Positions 16,919 to 26,222 of a stretch of DNA of 64,000 nucleotides are shown piece by piece (position 1 is the first letter of the stretch; each line of letters starts with the position of its first letter). The DNA lies in contig CAJURN010000001.1 in NCBI GenBank assembly GCA_910589055.1, forward strand, positions 62,001-126,000. The letters run 5' to 3'. Source of the DNA: an uncultured Muribaculaceae bacterium (GTDB lineage Bacteria > Bacteroidota > Bacteroidia > Bacteroidales > Muribaculaceae). The translations under genes and the position numbers were made by a program. The notes below the pieces were generated by a model. It searched no databases and was not told where the DNA came from. It was given only the letters and a program-made list of their open reading frames with translations.

Positions 16919-18069
16919 TATTTCAATGAATTATAAAGTTTGATTATTTCCGGCCACATAACGGAGTGGTCGAAGTTGTCGAGGACGAAGCGTCGGCCGC
17001 CTTTGCCAAGTTTTTTACGTAATTCCGGAGAGGAATACATGCGACTTATTCCGTCTGATATGCTTTCCGCAGAGATTTCGATATATTGGCCGGTAAGACC
17101 TTCACGGATTGAATCGACACAACCGTGGGAGCGTGATACGAGTATCGGCACCTCCATCGCCGAGGCCTCTATGACACACATGCCGAAGCCCTCGCGATAG
17201 CTCGGAAACACAAATACGTCCATCAACGAATAAAGCAGAGGAAGTTTCTCCTTTGGCTGATTGCCCGTAGCGATGAAGTCGGGATTGTCTTGAATTTCAT
17301 TTTTGATTGATTCCGGAAGAATGTCACGAGAATCGAATGGCCCGACAAGCAGAAGTTTTGCACTGGCATCCGGATGGCTACTTTTGAACGCCTTAAAACC
17401 TTCAATCAACTCAACTATTCCCTTGTCCCTGCACAAGCGACCGCAAAAACCTACAACGAAGTCATCATCTGAAATTCCGAGGAACCTTTTCTCCTGAGTA
17501 ACTTTCTCCTCAGACAGACAACCGGGATTGAATGTGTTTCCGGCGTCGATTCCGCCGCAAGTTCCCGCTCCAATCACAGTCTGTTTGCGACCGGAGTTCA
17601 AATGGTCTTTCACAGCCAAAGCGCTCAGCGAAGGACTTACGTTCACTATTTTTGTAGCATAACAAGCCGTAAGCCGCTCAACAGTCTTGAAAATCGTGCG
17701 TTTCAAGCCTTTCGCCGTTGTGTAAATCAGGCCATGACGATAATACACGCGAATCGGAACCCGTGCAATCCACGAAGCAATCATCGCCACCATCGCACCT
17801 TTCGGAGTGTGCCCCACCACAACGTCAAAACGCTCCCGGCGCATCATCGAAGCAAGGCGCCGAATCGCTTTCAGGTCGGCCACAACATCAATACGCCGGG
17901 CTATGTCAACCTTATCGAACGTAATGCTATTGCGTTCACAAAAGCCGGGGTCAGGCTCCGTCGCAGCTACAAAAGACAACTCATGCCCCCCCTCGGCAAT
18001 ATACCCGAACTGCCCGTCAAAAAAAGACTCCGCCGTAGTGGCAAGAGTAAACACATGAAGGATTTTCAT
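16918..18069 (-). CDS. GT4-family glycosyltransferase
   Basis: A 383-residue GT-B glycosyltransferase with an N-terminal acceptor domain (KILHVFTLATTAESFF) and a C-terminal donor domain (VGFCGRLCRDKGIVELIEGF, then FVFPSYREGFGMCVIEASAM carrying the E-x7-E motif). It likely adds one sugar to the lipid-linked repeat unit at the cytoplasmic membrane. Start and stop each overlap the neighbouring genes by one base. A run of seven G (17986-17992) encodes EGG at residues 26-28; the frame is intact here. Confidence 0.88.
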   Translation of the reverse strand: MKILHVFTLATTAESFFDGQFGYIAEGGHELSFVAATEPDPGFCERNSITFDKVDIARRIDVVADLKAIRRLASMMRRERFDVVVGHTPKGAMVAMIASWIARVPIRVYYRHGLIYTTAKGLKRTIFKTVERLTACYATKIVNVSPSLSALAVKDHLNSGRKQTVIGAGTCGGIDAGNTFNPGCLSEEKVTQEKRFLGISDDDFVVGFCGRLCRDKGIVELIEGFKAFKSSHPDASAKLLLVGPFDSRDILPESIKNEIQDNPDFIATGNQPKEKLPLLYSLMDVFVFPSYREGFGMCVIEASAMEVPILVSRSHGCVDSIREGLTGQYIEISAESISDGISRMYSSPELRKKLGKGGRRFVLDNFDHSVMWPEIIKLYNSLK

Positions 18070-18950
18070 TATAAAACTGCCTCTCGTTTCGCCGTTATCT
18101 CTTCAGGATATATTTGCTTCAGGAGCGTGGAAAGATTCTTTTTTTCTTGAAGCGACAATGGTGTACCGCGTCGTTCCAGAATTTTATTTATGTCAATAAA
18201 CGGATACACTGTTTTTGCCACAATATATTTTCCTAAACTCAACAGAAATCTAATTCCACCTTTTGCAACTAATCCTGAAGATATTTCTTTCAAGCCTGCG
18301 GTCATTCCGTTTGTATAATACTTCCTGAGTTTTGTTTTTGTGACAGAATCCAACTCGCTGTAATAGTACAGAATGTCGGATTGAAGGGCGTATTGTCGGC
18401 CTGTAAGATATTTTTTCAAGAAGTCGGCATCTTCCCCCAATCTTAATGCCGGATTGTATTTAAATCCTTTAGCTATATCCGAACGCATCATTGAAGAAGC
18501 ATGTGGAGGTACGTTGCCATCGAATTTTTTTATCCCCTCGTCCTGTGCCCTCTTATACGTAACATCACATTTTAGCCCGAAAGAACACATGGAGGCCGAA
18601 ACGAGCGATACATCGGGATTGTGCACGAGGAATGAAACCTGCCGCTCGAGTTTTTCGGGATGATAAAGGTCGTCGGCATCAAGCATGGCTATAAATTCGC
18701 CGCGCGCCTCATCAAGCGCTTTTTGCCGTGCGTGGGCGCGACCTTTGTTTTTGCCGAAACTGAACACCCGAAAACGGGGATCGGTCAGACTCTTTAGGTA
18801 GTCGAGTGTGCCATCTGTAGAGCCGTCATCCACGATTATGCACTCCCATCGTGAATAGGTCTGATTCAACAGACTCTTTATGGAATATTGCAGCAAAGGC
18901 ATCCCGTTATATACGGGAATCATCACAGATACTAAGGGTAGTTGATCCAT
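18069..18950 (-). CDS. GT2-family glycosyltransferase
   Basis: A 293-residue GT-A enzyme: VSVMIPVYNGMPLLQYSIKS at the N-terminus, VDDGSTDGT, and the metal-binding DADD at about residue 94. The C-terminal region (~250-293) is basic with one hydrophobic patch (FLLSLGKYIVAKTVYPFI), suggesting membrane association. Predicted to transfer a sugar during repeat-unit assembly; the donor is unknown. It lies 4 bases after the polymerase gene. Confidence 0.88.
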   Translation of the reverse strand: MDQLPLVSVMIPVYNGMPLLQYSIKSLLNQTYSRWECIIVDDGSTDGTLDYLKSLTDPRFRVFSFGKNKGRAHARQKALDEARGEFIAMLDADDLYHPEKLERQVSFLVHNPDVSLVSASMCSFGLKCDVTYKRAQDEGIKKFDGNVPPHASSMMRSDIAKGFKYNPALRLGEDADFLKKYLTGRQYALQSDILYYYSELDSVTKTKLRKYYTNGMTAGLKEISSGLVAKGGIRFLLSLGKYIVAKTVYPFIDINKILERRGTPLSLQEKKNLSTLLKQIYPEEITAKREAVL

Positions 18951-18954
18951 AGTC

Positions 18955-20043
18955 TTATTTAAGCCACATCAGAAATGTGAAAAGTTCATTGAGTATTATC
19001 GTTCGCCTTGTCACCGCAGTTTCTCCGGGAGTAATCACGGGCTTACTTACATAGGGGTATATAATCAGCACCGGAAAGAGAAACCACGAAAGGTAGGCGA
19101 AGCGGTTGTTGTAGGGGATGTAAATGGTGAACAGCCAAAAGGCGTTGCAGGTGATGTAAGTATTGTAGAGGTATCGGTAGATTCTGTCTTTTACCTGCAC
19201 TTTGAAAATGTTGATTCCGCCAATGATTATCGGCACGGCACTGTACAGAACAAAGTCCCAGCGGAATCCGGTGGAAGAGAATCTACTGCTTGATTCACTG
19301 TCAAATTCTGTGGTGAGATAGCCCACTCGGTCATCCTCAATGAAGTCCTCAAGATTGATTATCTCGGTGAGCATGTTAGCAACAAACATCGACAATACAA
19401 GACACCCACACCATACAATCACATAAGTCTTTGACTTGCTGTAAAAGAAGTTGAGACAGTAGGCTGCAATGGGGAGCAACGCCGAACCGTGGAGCGACAA
19501 TCCCGCAAGAAACAGAGCCGGTGTCCAAATGATATTCTTTTTCACCATACCTAACATCACAAGACTCAAGGCGGCGCCGTTTCGCATGCCGTTCACACCG
19601 TAGCCCCAATAGGAGAATGAGGTGACAATGACAAAGAATATCACACCGTAGTGCTCGCGCGTAAGAGTACGACAGGCAAGAATCTGCGGCACGACATACA
19701 GGCAGGCCATTGTCAGGAACAATATTGTCACATCACAGTCGCGCAGCATAAATGAAATGAACTCATAGCCAATGTCGCCGGCATTGGGATCCATCTCATA
19801 GGCATAGCGGTGCTGCTCAAAGAAAAATGCGTAGCCCTGGGTGTCTCCGAACCCGAACTTGTAGGTAAGGGGGCGCATCATCAGGAATATGATTATGGCC
19901 GCACCGAGGAAAAAAGCAATGCTTTTATTGAAAAAAACATTGCGCTGTGTATATCCTCCCGCCACAATTACCGACAGGATAAGAAGTATTACATAGTATG
20001 CCGTGTTGAGAAGCGGGGCATACTGGATATCTATGCTTGACAT
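18955..20043 (-). CDS. EpsG/Wzy-family polysaccharide polymerase
   Basis: A 362-residue polytopic membrane protein with about ten hydrophobic segments (NTAYYVILLILSVIVAGGY near the N-terminus). FGDTQGYAFFFEQ in the first third and SYWGYGVNGMRNGAALSLVM in the middle are the pattern of EpsG-type polymerases (the YxxGxNxxRQ-like site). It would join repeat units at the periplasmic face in a Wzx/Wzy pathway. The start at 20043 (MSSIDIQYAPLL) overlaps the upstream GT4 gene by ATGA; upstream in-frame codons look spurious. Confidence 0.85.
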   Translation of the reverse strand: MSSIDIQYAPLLNTAYYVILLILSVIVAGGYTQRNVFFNKSIAFFLGAAIIIFLMMRPLTYKFGFGDTQGYAFFFEQHRYAYEMDPNAGDIGYEFISFMLRDCDVTILFLTMACLYVVPQILACRTLTREHYGVIFFVIVTSFSYWGYGVNGMRNGAALSLVMLGMVKKNIIWTPALFLAGLSLHGSALLPIAAYCLNFFYSKSKTYVIVWCGCLVLSMFVANMLTEIINLEDFIEDDRVGYLTTEFDSESSSRFSSTGFRWDFVLYSAVPIIIGGINIFKVQVKDRIYRYLYNTYITCNAFWLFTIYIPYNNRFAYLSWFLFPVLIIYPYVSKPVITPGETAVTRRTIILNELFTFLMWLK

Positions 20044-21134
20044 CAGCGGAGTTTTATTGATTTGATGAAGCGGTCGATGTACTTGTCCTGACTGCACTCG
20101 TCGAGAACACGCTCACGTGCAACGTCACCTTCTTTCTGCGTTCGGGCTTTGTCATCAATCAGCGACATAAGCAATCGGGAAAGTTCCTCCTCGGAATCCT
20201 GGCTTATGAGCCATCCCCCGCGCCCGTTGTGAATTGCATCGGGAATACCTCCGGCATTGGTTCCTATGCAGGCCGTGCCACACGCCTGAGCCTCGACGAA
20301 CACAAGGCCGAATCCCTCGACATTACATTCGTCGTTTTCTTCCCGTGTGCACAGCACAAACACATCATTTCTCGAGTAGAAATCGTTCATGCCATCTTCG
20401 GGAAGGAATCCGAGGAATGTCACAATATCCTCAAGGCCTTCTTCTTTCACAATTTCCTCAAGCCGGGATTTATACGGACCTTTGCCACCTATTTCAAGAA
20501 GGATACGCTTCCGGTAGTTCTCCGGAAGGCGGGCGATTGTCCGTATTATGAAGTCGTGGCCTTTGAACTTCTCAAGACGTGAAATAGAGCAAAGGCGGAT
20601 TATATCGTCGGAAGTGTTTTTCGGGGATGTCGGATGAAAAAGTTCCGCGTCAATCGCCAGCGGAATGGCTGTTACATCAAGGCCTTTGGCAAGCGAACGG
20701 ACAAGGTTGGCCGTGTAGTTGCTGTTGGCGATTATACCTTCCGAGCGGCGGAGGACAAAGCGGCGGAACGCAGGCCATACTTTGCTGCGGAAAAAAGTTT
20801 TTCCGGGCAGAAACTCCGCTCCATGTGCGAGGATATAGAATTTCCGGCCTGAAAGCAAAGCCACCGTACCGGCCGGATGCCAAGTATCGCACACGATAAT
20901 GTCGCCATCCGTGGTATTGGCTCTGAGCCATGAGCGCATCTTCATTTCCACATCGCCGCGCCGCCCCGGAATACGCGTCACGTTCTGCTCTCCCTCGATA
21001 GATGTGGCAACATTGGTGAGTACGTGATAGGGAACTTTTCGGGCTGCCAGACCTTTGGTAATCTCGTTGCACAGGCGCGCTATACCCCCGTTGTTTGGCG
21101 GATAGTCAAACGCAAGTATAATGATGCGGTTCAT
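20043..21134 (-). CDS. GT4-family glycosyltransferase
   Basis: A 363-residue GT-B glycosyltransferase. It opens with IIILAFDYPPNNGGIARLCN, the typical acceptor-domain glycine motif, and carries CSISRLEKFKGHDFIIRTIA and VEGFGLVFVEAQACGTACIG in the donor domain. A role in repeat-unit assembly is inferred from the locus. ATGA overlaps link it to the GT8 gene before and the polymerase after. Confidence 0.9.
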   Translation of the reverse strand: MNRIIILAFDYPPNNGGIARLCNEITKGLAARKVPYHVLTNVATSIEGEQNVTRIPGRRGDVEMKMRSWLRANTTDGDIIVCDTWHPAGTVALLSGRKFYILAHGAEFLPGKTFFRSKVWPAFRRFVLRRSEGIIANSNYTANLVRSLAKGLDVTAIPLAIDAELFHPTSPKNTSDDIIRLCSISRLEKFKGHDFIIRTIARLPENYRKRILLEIGGKGPYKSRLEEIVKEEGLEDIVTFLGFLPEDGMNDFYSRNDVFVLCTREENDECNVEGFGLVFVEAQACGTACIGTNAGGIPDAIHNGRGGWLISQDSEEELSRLLMSLIDDKARTQKEGDVARERVLDECSQDKYIDRFIKSIKLR

Positions 21135-22075
21135 CGTAATCGTAAGTAAAGTGGCTGGAAATATTTGAAAAAAATGTCTTTCAACTTTTGTTGAAATGAA
21201 ATTCGGTTGTTCTGAAGCTCCGCCCCGGCAAACGCAGTCTTATTTAGTGTGTTGCGGTAATCTTTTTTGCGAGGATGGATGCAGAATCGGAACCATGGCC
21301 GTTCCACGAAAAACGAGGTGTAATGGATTATCGCAGGCGATTCCTTGGCTGCTCTAACCTCGTCGGGAGTATAAAATCCCTTAAGTTCGAAGAATTTCAT
21401 CAGGTCATCATAACCATGGATGGCGAATATCGGAGCCTGCACATTGTATTCCAGTGGCAGACGAACCTTTCCATGACGGAACACTCCGTTAATAACCCCT
21501 TGGTCGAGATGCGGAACGCGTCCTTTGTAGCTGTTTATAAAGTCGAGGAATGTCTGCGTAAGGTTGTCCTTGCGCCAACGCTTCAGGTTGATATAGAGTA
21601 CTCCTGCGTTGAGATATAAGTCGTTGCGTGCAAGTCCTATTCCGGTTTTCATCTCGGGATACATCGTATCCTCGACTCCGGCCACATACCAATTGTCTTC
21701 AGCAAGACCGTCGGTAATTTTTTTCAAATCCCGGCACACGAGAGTGTCACAGTCGAGATAGAGTACACGCTCCACCTCTTCGGGCATAAGCTCGGGCAGG
21801 AAAAGGCGGCAGTAAGTGCTGATTGAAAGGTTGGCGGTATTGATATTTTCGGGCAGACGGCTCTCGATATCGCTTATGTCGATAAAGTTTACTTCTTTGC
21901 CGAAGATTCCGGCGGTCTGCGAGAGTTTATTCCGGTTCTCATTGCTGAGCTTGTTGTCGAGGATATAAATATCAAGCTCAGCACGGTCAAGACTATGCTC
22001 GAGCAAGCTGTATATCGACACAGCCACATGCTGAGCGTAGCCATTGTCGGTGGCATATGTAATAGCAAATGACAT
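21131..22075 (-). CDS. GT8-family glycosyltransferase
   Basis: A 314-residue GT-A retaining glycosyltransferase of the LgtC/GspA type, usually a galactosyl- or glucosyltransferase. Seen: ITYATDNGYAQHVAVSIYSL, the DxD site in VLYLDCDTLVC (residues ~95-105), YLNAGVLYINL, and the HLDQGVING motif. The start at 22075 (MSFAITYAT) is preferred to one ten codons upstream that would overlap the acyltransferase gene. The C-terminal tail is basic and aromatic, likely touching the membrane. Confidence 0.9.
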   Translation of the reverse strand: MSFAITYATDNGYAQHVAVSIYSLLEHSLDRAELDIYILDNKLSNENRNKLSQTAGIFGKEVNFIDISDIESRLPENINTANLSISTYCRLFLPELMPEEVERVLYLDCDTLVCRDLKKITDGLAEDNWYVAGVEDTMYPEMKTGIGLARNDLYLNAGVLYINLKRWRKDNLTQTFLDFINSYKGRVPHLDQGVINGVFRHGKVRLPLEYNVQAPIFAIHGYDDLMKFFELKGFYTPDEVRAAKESPAIIHYTSFFVERPWFRFCIHPRKKDYRNTLNKTAFAGAELQNNRISFQQKLKDIFFKYFQPLYLRLR

Positions 22076-22086
22076 AATCAGGATTT

Positions 22087-23121
22087 TTATTTTGACAAGC
22101 GGCAAGGTTTAACACACGACGAGCCACCGATAATATCTTTCTGAGCGGTTATGTGGCCGAGGTATTTCTTGCAGAATGGAATTATCAACAGCATGGCAGC
22201 CACAACAACGGCGAAGTTTACCATATACTTCACGTTCATTGTCACTCCGGGACCAAGCACGCGATCAATCACACCGAGGCTCAACGTGCCCACAAGCATA
22301 TGCGTCACAAGCACGATAATTGAATATCGTCCGAGCCATGATACAAATGGAATCCTATTTATAAACTTGCACATCAGCAATATGCCAACCACAAATGATG
22401 CACCACAGAGATAGATCTGCAAAGGATTACCATATTTCACCTCATTGGTGAAGTAGATAAAGCGCGGTGGGGTTTCGGGTATGAAAGCCAACAGACAACC
22501 TGTGGCAAGCGCGGCAATCATAATAGCTAAATCCCTATATATATATGCTTTACGCTTTACAGGATATAATATAGCAGTACGTTTCAAGGCATATCCCATA
22601 TAAAAGTATGGCATGCAGGTGCAAGCACTTCCGAGATACAGGAAGTTGAACACTTTCAACGACATAAGCCCCCACCCTGCTGCGGCAACGGCAAGTATGC
22701 CTACGCCGACCTGATACTCGTTGCGGCAGAAAAGTTTTACGCCATAGAATATCACATTGCTCCAAAATAGACAGAGCAGAAACCATATCGGAATATTGAA
22801 GATACTGTTTGTCGTGAATATGTCCGAAATATGAAACAATGCCTCATTGGAAGAGAAAGAGTGTCCTATGTGGTATATCGCGTAACTTATGAGATACCAT
22901 GCTACAAATGGAATGAGAATCTTGTTGGTCTTGCGTAGCGTGAAGTTCCGGAAGCCACCGTAGTCCTTGAAAAACAGCCCTGACAGGCAGAAATATAGCG
23001 GCATACGGAAACAGAATACGAATGTGAGACTCTCGTTGAATACCGGCACAAGGTGTCCGAGCACCACAAGCAGGATGCACACACCTTTTGCCAAATCTAT
23101 AAATGCAATGCGTTCTTTCAT
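22087..23121 (-). CDS. Membrane acyltransferase family 3 (O-acetyltransferase)
   Basis: A 344-residue protein with about ten membrane segments and the Acyl_transf_3 start RIAFIDLAKGVCILLVVLGH (the catalytic histidine type), then FRMPLYFCLSGLFF. Family members move acetyl groups across the membrane to glycans, so it probably O-acetylates the repeat unit. It overlaps the upstream GT2 gene by ATGA and lies 11 bases before the GT8 start. Confidence 0.9.
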   Translation of the reverse strand: MKERIAFIDLAKGVCILLVVLGHLVPVFNESLTFVFCFRMPLYFCLSGLFFKDYGGFRNFTLRKTNKILIPFVAWYLISYAIYHIGHSFSSNEALFHISDIFTTNSIFNIPIWFLLCLFWSNVIFYGVKLFCRNEYQVGVGILAVAAAGWGLMSLKVFNFLYLGSACTCMPYFYMGYALKRTAILYPVKRKAYIYRDLAIMIAALATGCLLAFIPETPPRFIYFTNEVKYGNPLQIYLCGASFVVGILLMCKFINRIPFVSWLGRYSIIVLVTHMLVGTLSLGVIDRVLGPGVTMNVKYMVNFAVVVAAMLLIIPFCKKYLGHITAQKDIIGGSSCVKPCRLSK

Positions 23122-24140
23122 CTTAATTTATTAAGCACAAGCAGGATGGGAAACACCCCGCGCAGGCGAAGAAGATTATATATCAAGGCTTTCCGACCTG
23201 TATACGGCGAATGGGTGGCTGGGAGTGCCGGCAAAGGCCAGAATCCTTCGGATGAATATTGTTTCCTGATGCGTCGGAATTCGGCAAGCGATGTTTTTTC
23301 CCTGAACATCCTCATAAACACCCGGCTGAAAGCGATAGGTATCATACGCGCAGTTATGATATCGCATAACTCACTGTCAGAAGCAATTTCAGGAATTGTT
23401 GTAAGTCTGCGGTTATGGATGCAACGTGTCAGGCTCGCACCGGCAACTTTCCGGAGACTGTGCGGACGGTGCATGGCACTTGTGGGACATTGCACGTAAT
23501 GGTAGAATTTCCGGTCAGTTGTCGCTATCGTCTGCACATGAGGAAGCAGATAAAGGAAAAACAGGGAATCCTCGCCGAAAGGCAATCCTTCGATAAAGCG
23601 TACACGGCTCCGCAAGATTATATCCCGGCTTATGATAAATCCCCAGGCGCCGCTCACCTGTCCTTTCTTGTATGGTCCTTCATTCTCCCGAATATATTCA
23701 AGCCCTGACACCGTGGTGGAGATAACTTCAGGCTGAGGGTTGCCGAGGTATGAGACCGGTGAATCAGGTGACTCTACGATGGCTCCGTGGGCAAGGAGTT
23801 GGATGCCCCGGGAAGCCATTTCAAGCACAAGCCCGGCGATGGCATTATCCGAAAGATAGTCGTCGGCATCGACAAACATCATGTATTCACCTTTTGCAGC
23901 GTCAATGCCGGTGTTTCTTGCCGATGAAACTCCGGCATTTTCCTTGTGTATGACCTTCAACTCAGGAAATTCCGCTGCCAGAGAGTCCAGCTCCCGGCTG
24001 CTGCCATCGGTTGAGCCATCATCCACAGCCAGCACTTCCACATCAAGATTCGAGCACTTCTGCCGCAGGCAGGATTCAATTGTTCTTCGTATTGTTGATT
24101 TTGCGTTATATACAGGAATGACAAACGAAATTTTAATCAT
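23118..24140 (-). CDS. GT2-family glycosyltransferase
   Basis: A 340-residue GT-A enzyme: KISFVIPVYNAKSTIRRTI, LAVDDGSTDGSSRELD, ENAGVSSARNTGIDAAKGEY and the metal site VDADDYLSDN at ~95. It is related to EpsJ/WaaV-type transferases and probably adds a sugar to the repeat unit. It overlaps both neighbours by 4 bases. Confidence 0.9.
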   Translation of the reverse strand: MIKISFVIPVYNAKSTIRRTIESCLRQKCSNLDVEVLAVDDGSTDGSSRELDSLAAEFPELKVIHKENAGVSSARNTGIDAAKGEYMMFVDADDYLSDNAIAGLVLEMASRGIQLLAHGAIVESPDSPVSYLGNPQPEVISTTVSGLEYIRENEGPYKKGQVSGAWGFIISRDIILRSRVRFIEGLPFGEDSLFFLYLLPHVQTIATTDRKFYHYVQCPTSAMHRPHSLRKVAGASLTRCIHNRRLTTIPEIASDSELCDIITARMIPIAFSRVFMRMFREKTSLAEFRRIRKQYSSEGFWPLPALPATHSPYTGRKALIYNLLRLRGVFPILLVLNKLR

Positions 24141-24715
24141 AAGAATCGTATCGGATTTCCTACGACGACGCTGCCCGGCGGAACGTCTTTCGTCACCACC
24201 GCACCGGCGCCGATTTTGGAATCGGATCCAATACTTATGTTTCCTATGATTATGGCACCGGCACCAATGTAGACATTATCGCCTATTACCGGCCTCAGAC
24301 TTTCGTCATCGTTTTTATTTCCTATTGTTATGTTGTTTTTTATCCGGCAGTTGCAGCCGATTTCTTTTGCGTTAAGTATTGTCGAGAATGGATGGTCTAA
24401 TTTTAATCCGGCGCCAATTCTGACATCGTAGGGTATTTCGAGAAGAAAATGCCGGTGAGGGAGCAGTTGGCTCAGCCGCATCCGACGGATGCGATGGCAG
24501 TAGAGCGATTTAAAATATTGGTTATCAAATAATAACAGGCATAAGGCCGCAAACCCTACGGGGGGGGGTAAAACACTACTATTCAGCGCATTAGCATGAA
24601 TATCTATTTTAACAACCTCTTTCAACTTACCGGATGCGAAAATATAAAACAAGGCAAACGGAAGTTGAGTAACGATTGCTATCAGCAGGCGAACCAGGTT
24701 GAATAATGTTCTCAT
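24137..24715 (-). CDS. Serine-acetyltransferase-like hexapeptide acyltransferase with in-frame poly-C(9) tract
   Basis: A 192-residue CysE/WcaB-like acyltransferase: an N-terminal hydrophobic helix (LVRLLIAIVTQLPFALFYIF) and hexapeptide repeats from ~100 (VRIGAGLKLDHPFSTIL, YIGAGAIIIGNISIGSDS, IGAGAVVTKDVPPGSVV). The DHPFSTIL segment corresponds to the catalytic histidine of CysE-type enzymes. Residues 50-52 are three CCC prolines made by a run of nine C; loss or gain of one base would truncate the protein early, so the gene may be phase variable and is ON here. It overlaps the flippase gene by ATGA. Confidence 0.87.
   Translation of the reverse strand: MRTLFNLVRLLIAIVTQLPFALFYIFASGKLKEVVKIDIHANALNSSVLPPPVGFAALCLLLFDNQYFKSLYCHRIRRMRLSQLLPHRHFLLEIPYDVRIGAGLKLDHPFSTILNAKEIGCNCRIKNNITIGNKNDDESLRPVIGDNVYIGAGAIIIGNISIGSDSKIGAGAVVTKDVPPGSVVVGNPIRFL
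24560..24568 (-). repeat. Poly-C(9)/G(9) tract in acyltransferase gene
   Basis: Nine G on the plus strand, nine C in the coding strand, exactly filling codons 50-52. The frame is intact in this sequence. Confidence 0.7.
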
Positions 24716-26211
24716 TTAATAAATCTTGTTTTGATTGCGAGAAAAACTCCTTTGGGGAGTACAGAAACGGCGTAGACGCCAATTCCCCCCTCAGCTATGG
24801 CTATAAGCAACAGTTGATTGATGCCAAGGCTTTCCTGACCGGCATATAGCAGGCTCACGAACGCGGATACAATGGCAATAGGCAGGAATGTGTTCACGAG
24901 GTAGTATCGGATTTTTAGTCCTGTGAAATGAGCGGCAATAAGAATCCGTGCTACCACGAGCAAGATGTTTATAGCCAAATCAACATAATATGCCCACGCC
25001 GGGATGGCTCCATGCCGCAACATGGCATACGACAGCCCTACCACTGCAAATTGAGCTACAAATGATATGATTTGCAAGGCTTTTATGTCGCCTTTACCGT
25101 AGATAATGTTTTGGAGAGGCGACGAAATTGCCTCGCACATGCCTATCAGAAGTATAATTTGGGTAAATATGGCTGTGTACTCCGGCACATTATCGCCAAG
25201 CCAAAGATGAAGTATCGGACTTGTCTCGAATATGATTGGAATCATCAGCACGGCCATCACTGCGAAAGACAGATGGGTAAACAGAGCAACATCGCGATTG
25301 CATGTAGTGTCGTTATCCACTTCCTGATGCTTCAGAATGTATGGCGAAAAGGCCGTCTGGAAATTGCTCACAAAATTATAGACCGCAGTGTAGACTTGAA
25401 AACTTATGCTTCGCGCCGCATTTAGCACCGGGCCTCCAAAAATGTTAAGGATGAAGTTGAGACATTGATTTTTCGCTACAAAGGCAAAACTTCCGATGAA
25501 TCCGTAACCGGCAAACGACAGCATACGCCCCACATACGGTCGACAGCCTTTTATGTCGGCGCTAAGTTCGGGAAAGACTTTCCTGACATATATCATATAT
25601 ACCAGAAGCAGCAATGCCTGAACTATAAAAATCAACGCGGCGTAATATGCAAGACGTTCCGATGAGAAAAGCGCAAGAGCGAACACAACACCGAGTTTGG
25701 CAAGAACCTCGAATATGCACAAATAGGCGTATATCGTCATTTTCTCGAAAGAAATGACGATGCAATTGTAGGCCGACCTGAAAATATTGATTATGAATGT
25801 CGCGATGGAGAACTGGAAGACGATGTGCGCAACCATCAGTTTCTCCGGAGCTATAACCAAATGATTATTGATGAACCAAATACCTACGGTTTCGCATAAG
25901 AGCAGGACTCCTGCTATGATAATCAGCTGTATTATAATGGACGCTCCTATGACGCGCCTCATTTCCACGGTGTCGTCATGAGCTATACCTATACATAGGA
26001 ACCGGTTGAATGATGCTGTGAGCGTGTTGGTAAGAAAGCCAAACAGCCCCACAACACTGCCTACAACTCCATAAACACCGAAGTCGTCTATTCCAAGAAG
26101 TTCGAGCGTCACACGCGAGGTGTACAGCGAGACAAGCAGAGTCACAACCATTCTTACATATAGAATGGCCGTGTTCTTCATCACTGTCTTTTTGGAATTA
26201 AGCTGTGCCAC
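24712..26211 (-). CDS. Wzx-type polysaccharide flippase
   Basis: A 499-residue inner-membrane protein of the MOP superfamily with about 12-14 hydrophobic segments. Seen: KNTAILYVRMVVTLLVSLYT, then LELLGIDDFGVYGVVGSVVG, then LTASFNRFLCIGIA, the usual start of Bacteroidales Wzx proteins. It would flip the undecaprenyl-linked repeat unit to the periplasm, pairing with the EpsG/Wzy polymerase in the same operon. It starts 11 bases after the upstream acyltransferase gene. Confidence 0.9.
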   Translation of the reverse strand: MAQLNSKKTVMKNTAILYVRMVVTLLVSLYTSRVTLELLGIDDFGVYGVVGSVVGLFGFLTNTLTASFNRFLCIGIAHDDTVEMRRVIGASIIIQLIIIAGVLLLCETVGIWFINNHLVIAPEKLMVAHIVFQFSIATFIINIFRSAYNCIVISFEKMTIYAYLCIFEVLAKLGVVFALALFSSERLAYYAALIFIVQALLLLVYMIYVRKVFPELSADIKGCRPYVGRMLSFAGYGFIGSFAFVAKNQCLNFILNIFGGPVLNAARSISFQVYTAVYNFVSNFQTAFSPYILKHQEVDNDTTCNRDVALFTHLSFAVMAVLMIPIIFETSPILHLWLGDNVPEYTAIFTQIILLIGMCEAISSPLQNIIYGKGDIKALQIISFVAQFAVVGLSYAMLRHGAIPAWAYYVDLAINILLVVARILIAAHFTGLKIRYYLVNTFLPIAIVSAFVSLLYAGQESLGINQLLLIAIAEGGIGVYAVSVLPKGVFLAIKTRFIK

Positions 26212-26222
26212 TTGGAAACCTG

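Noticed and set aside
17986..17992. G7 tract in a GT4 gene as a further phase-variable site
   Set aside because: The Glu-Gly-Gly it encodes is normal for this position in the family, the run is shorter than the others and the frame is intact; reported only as context.
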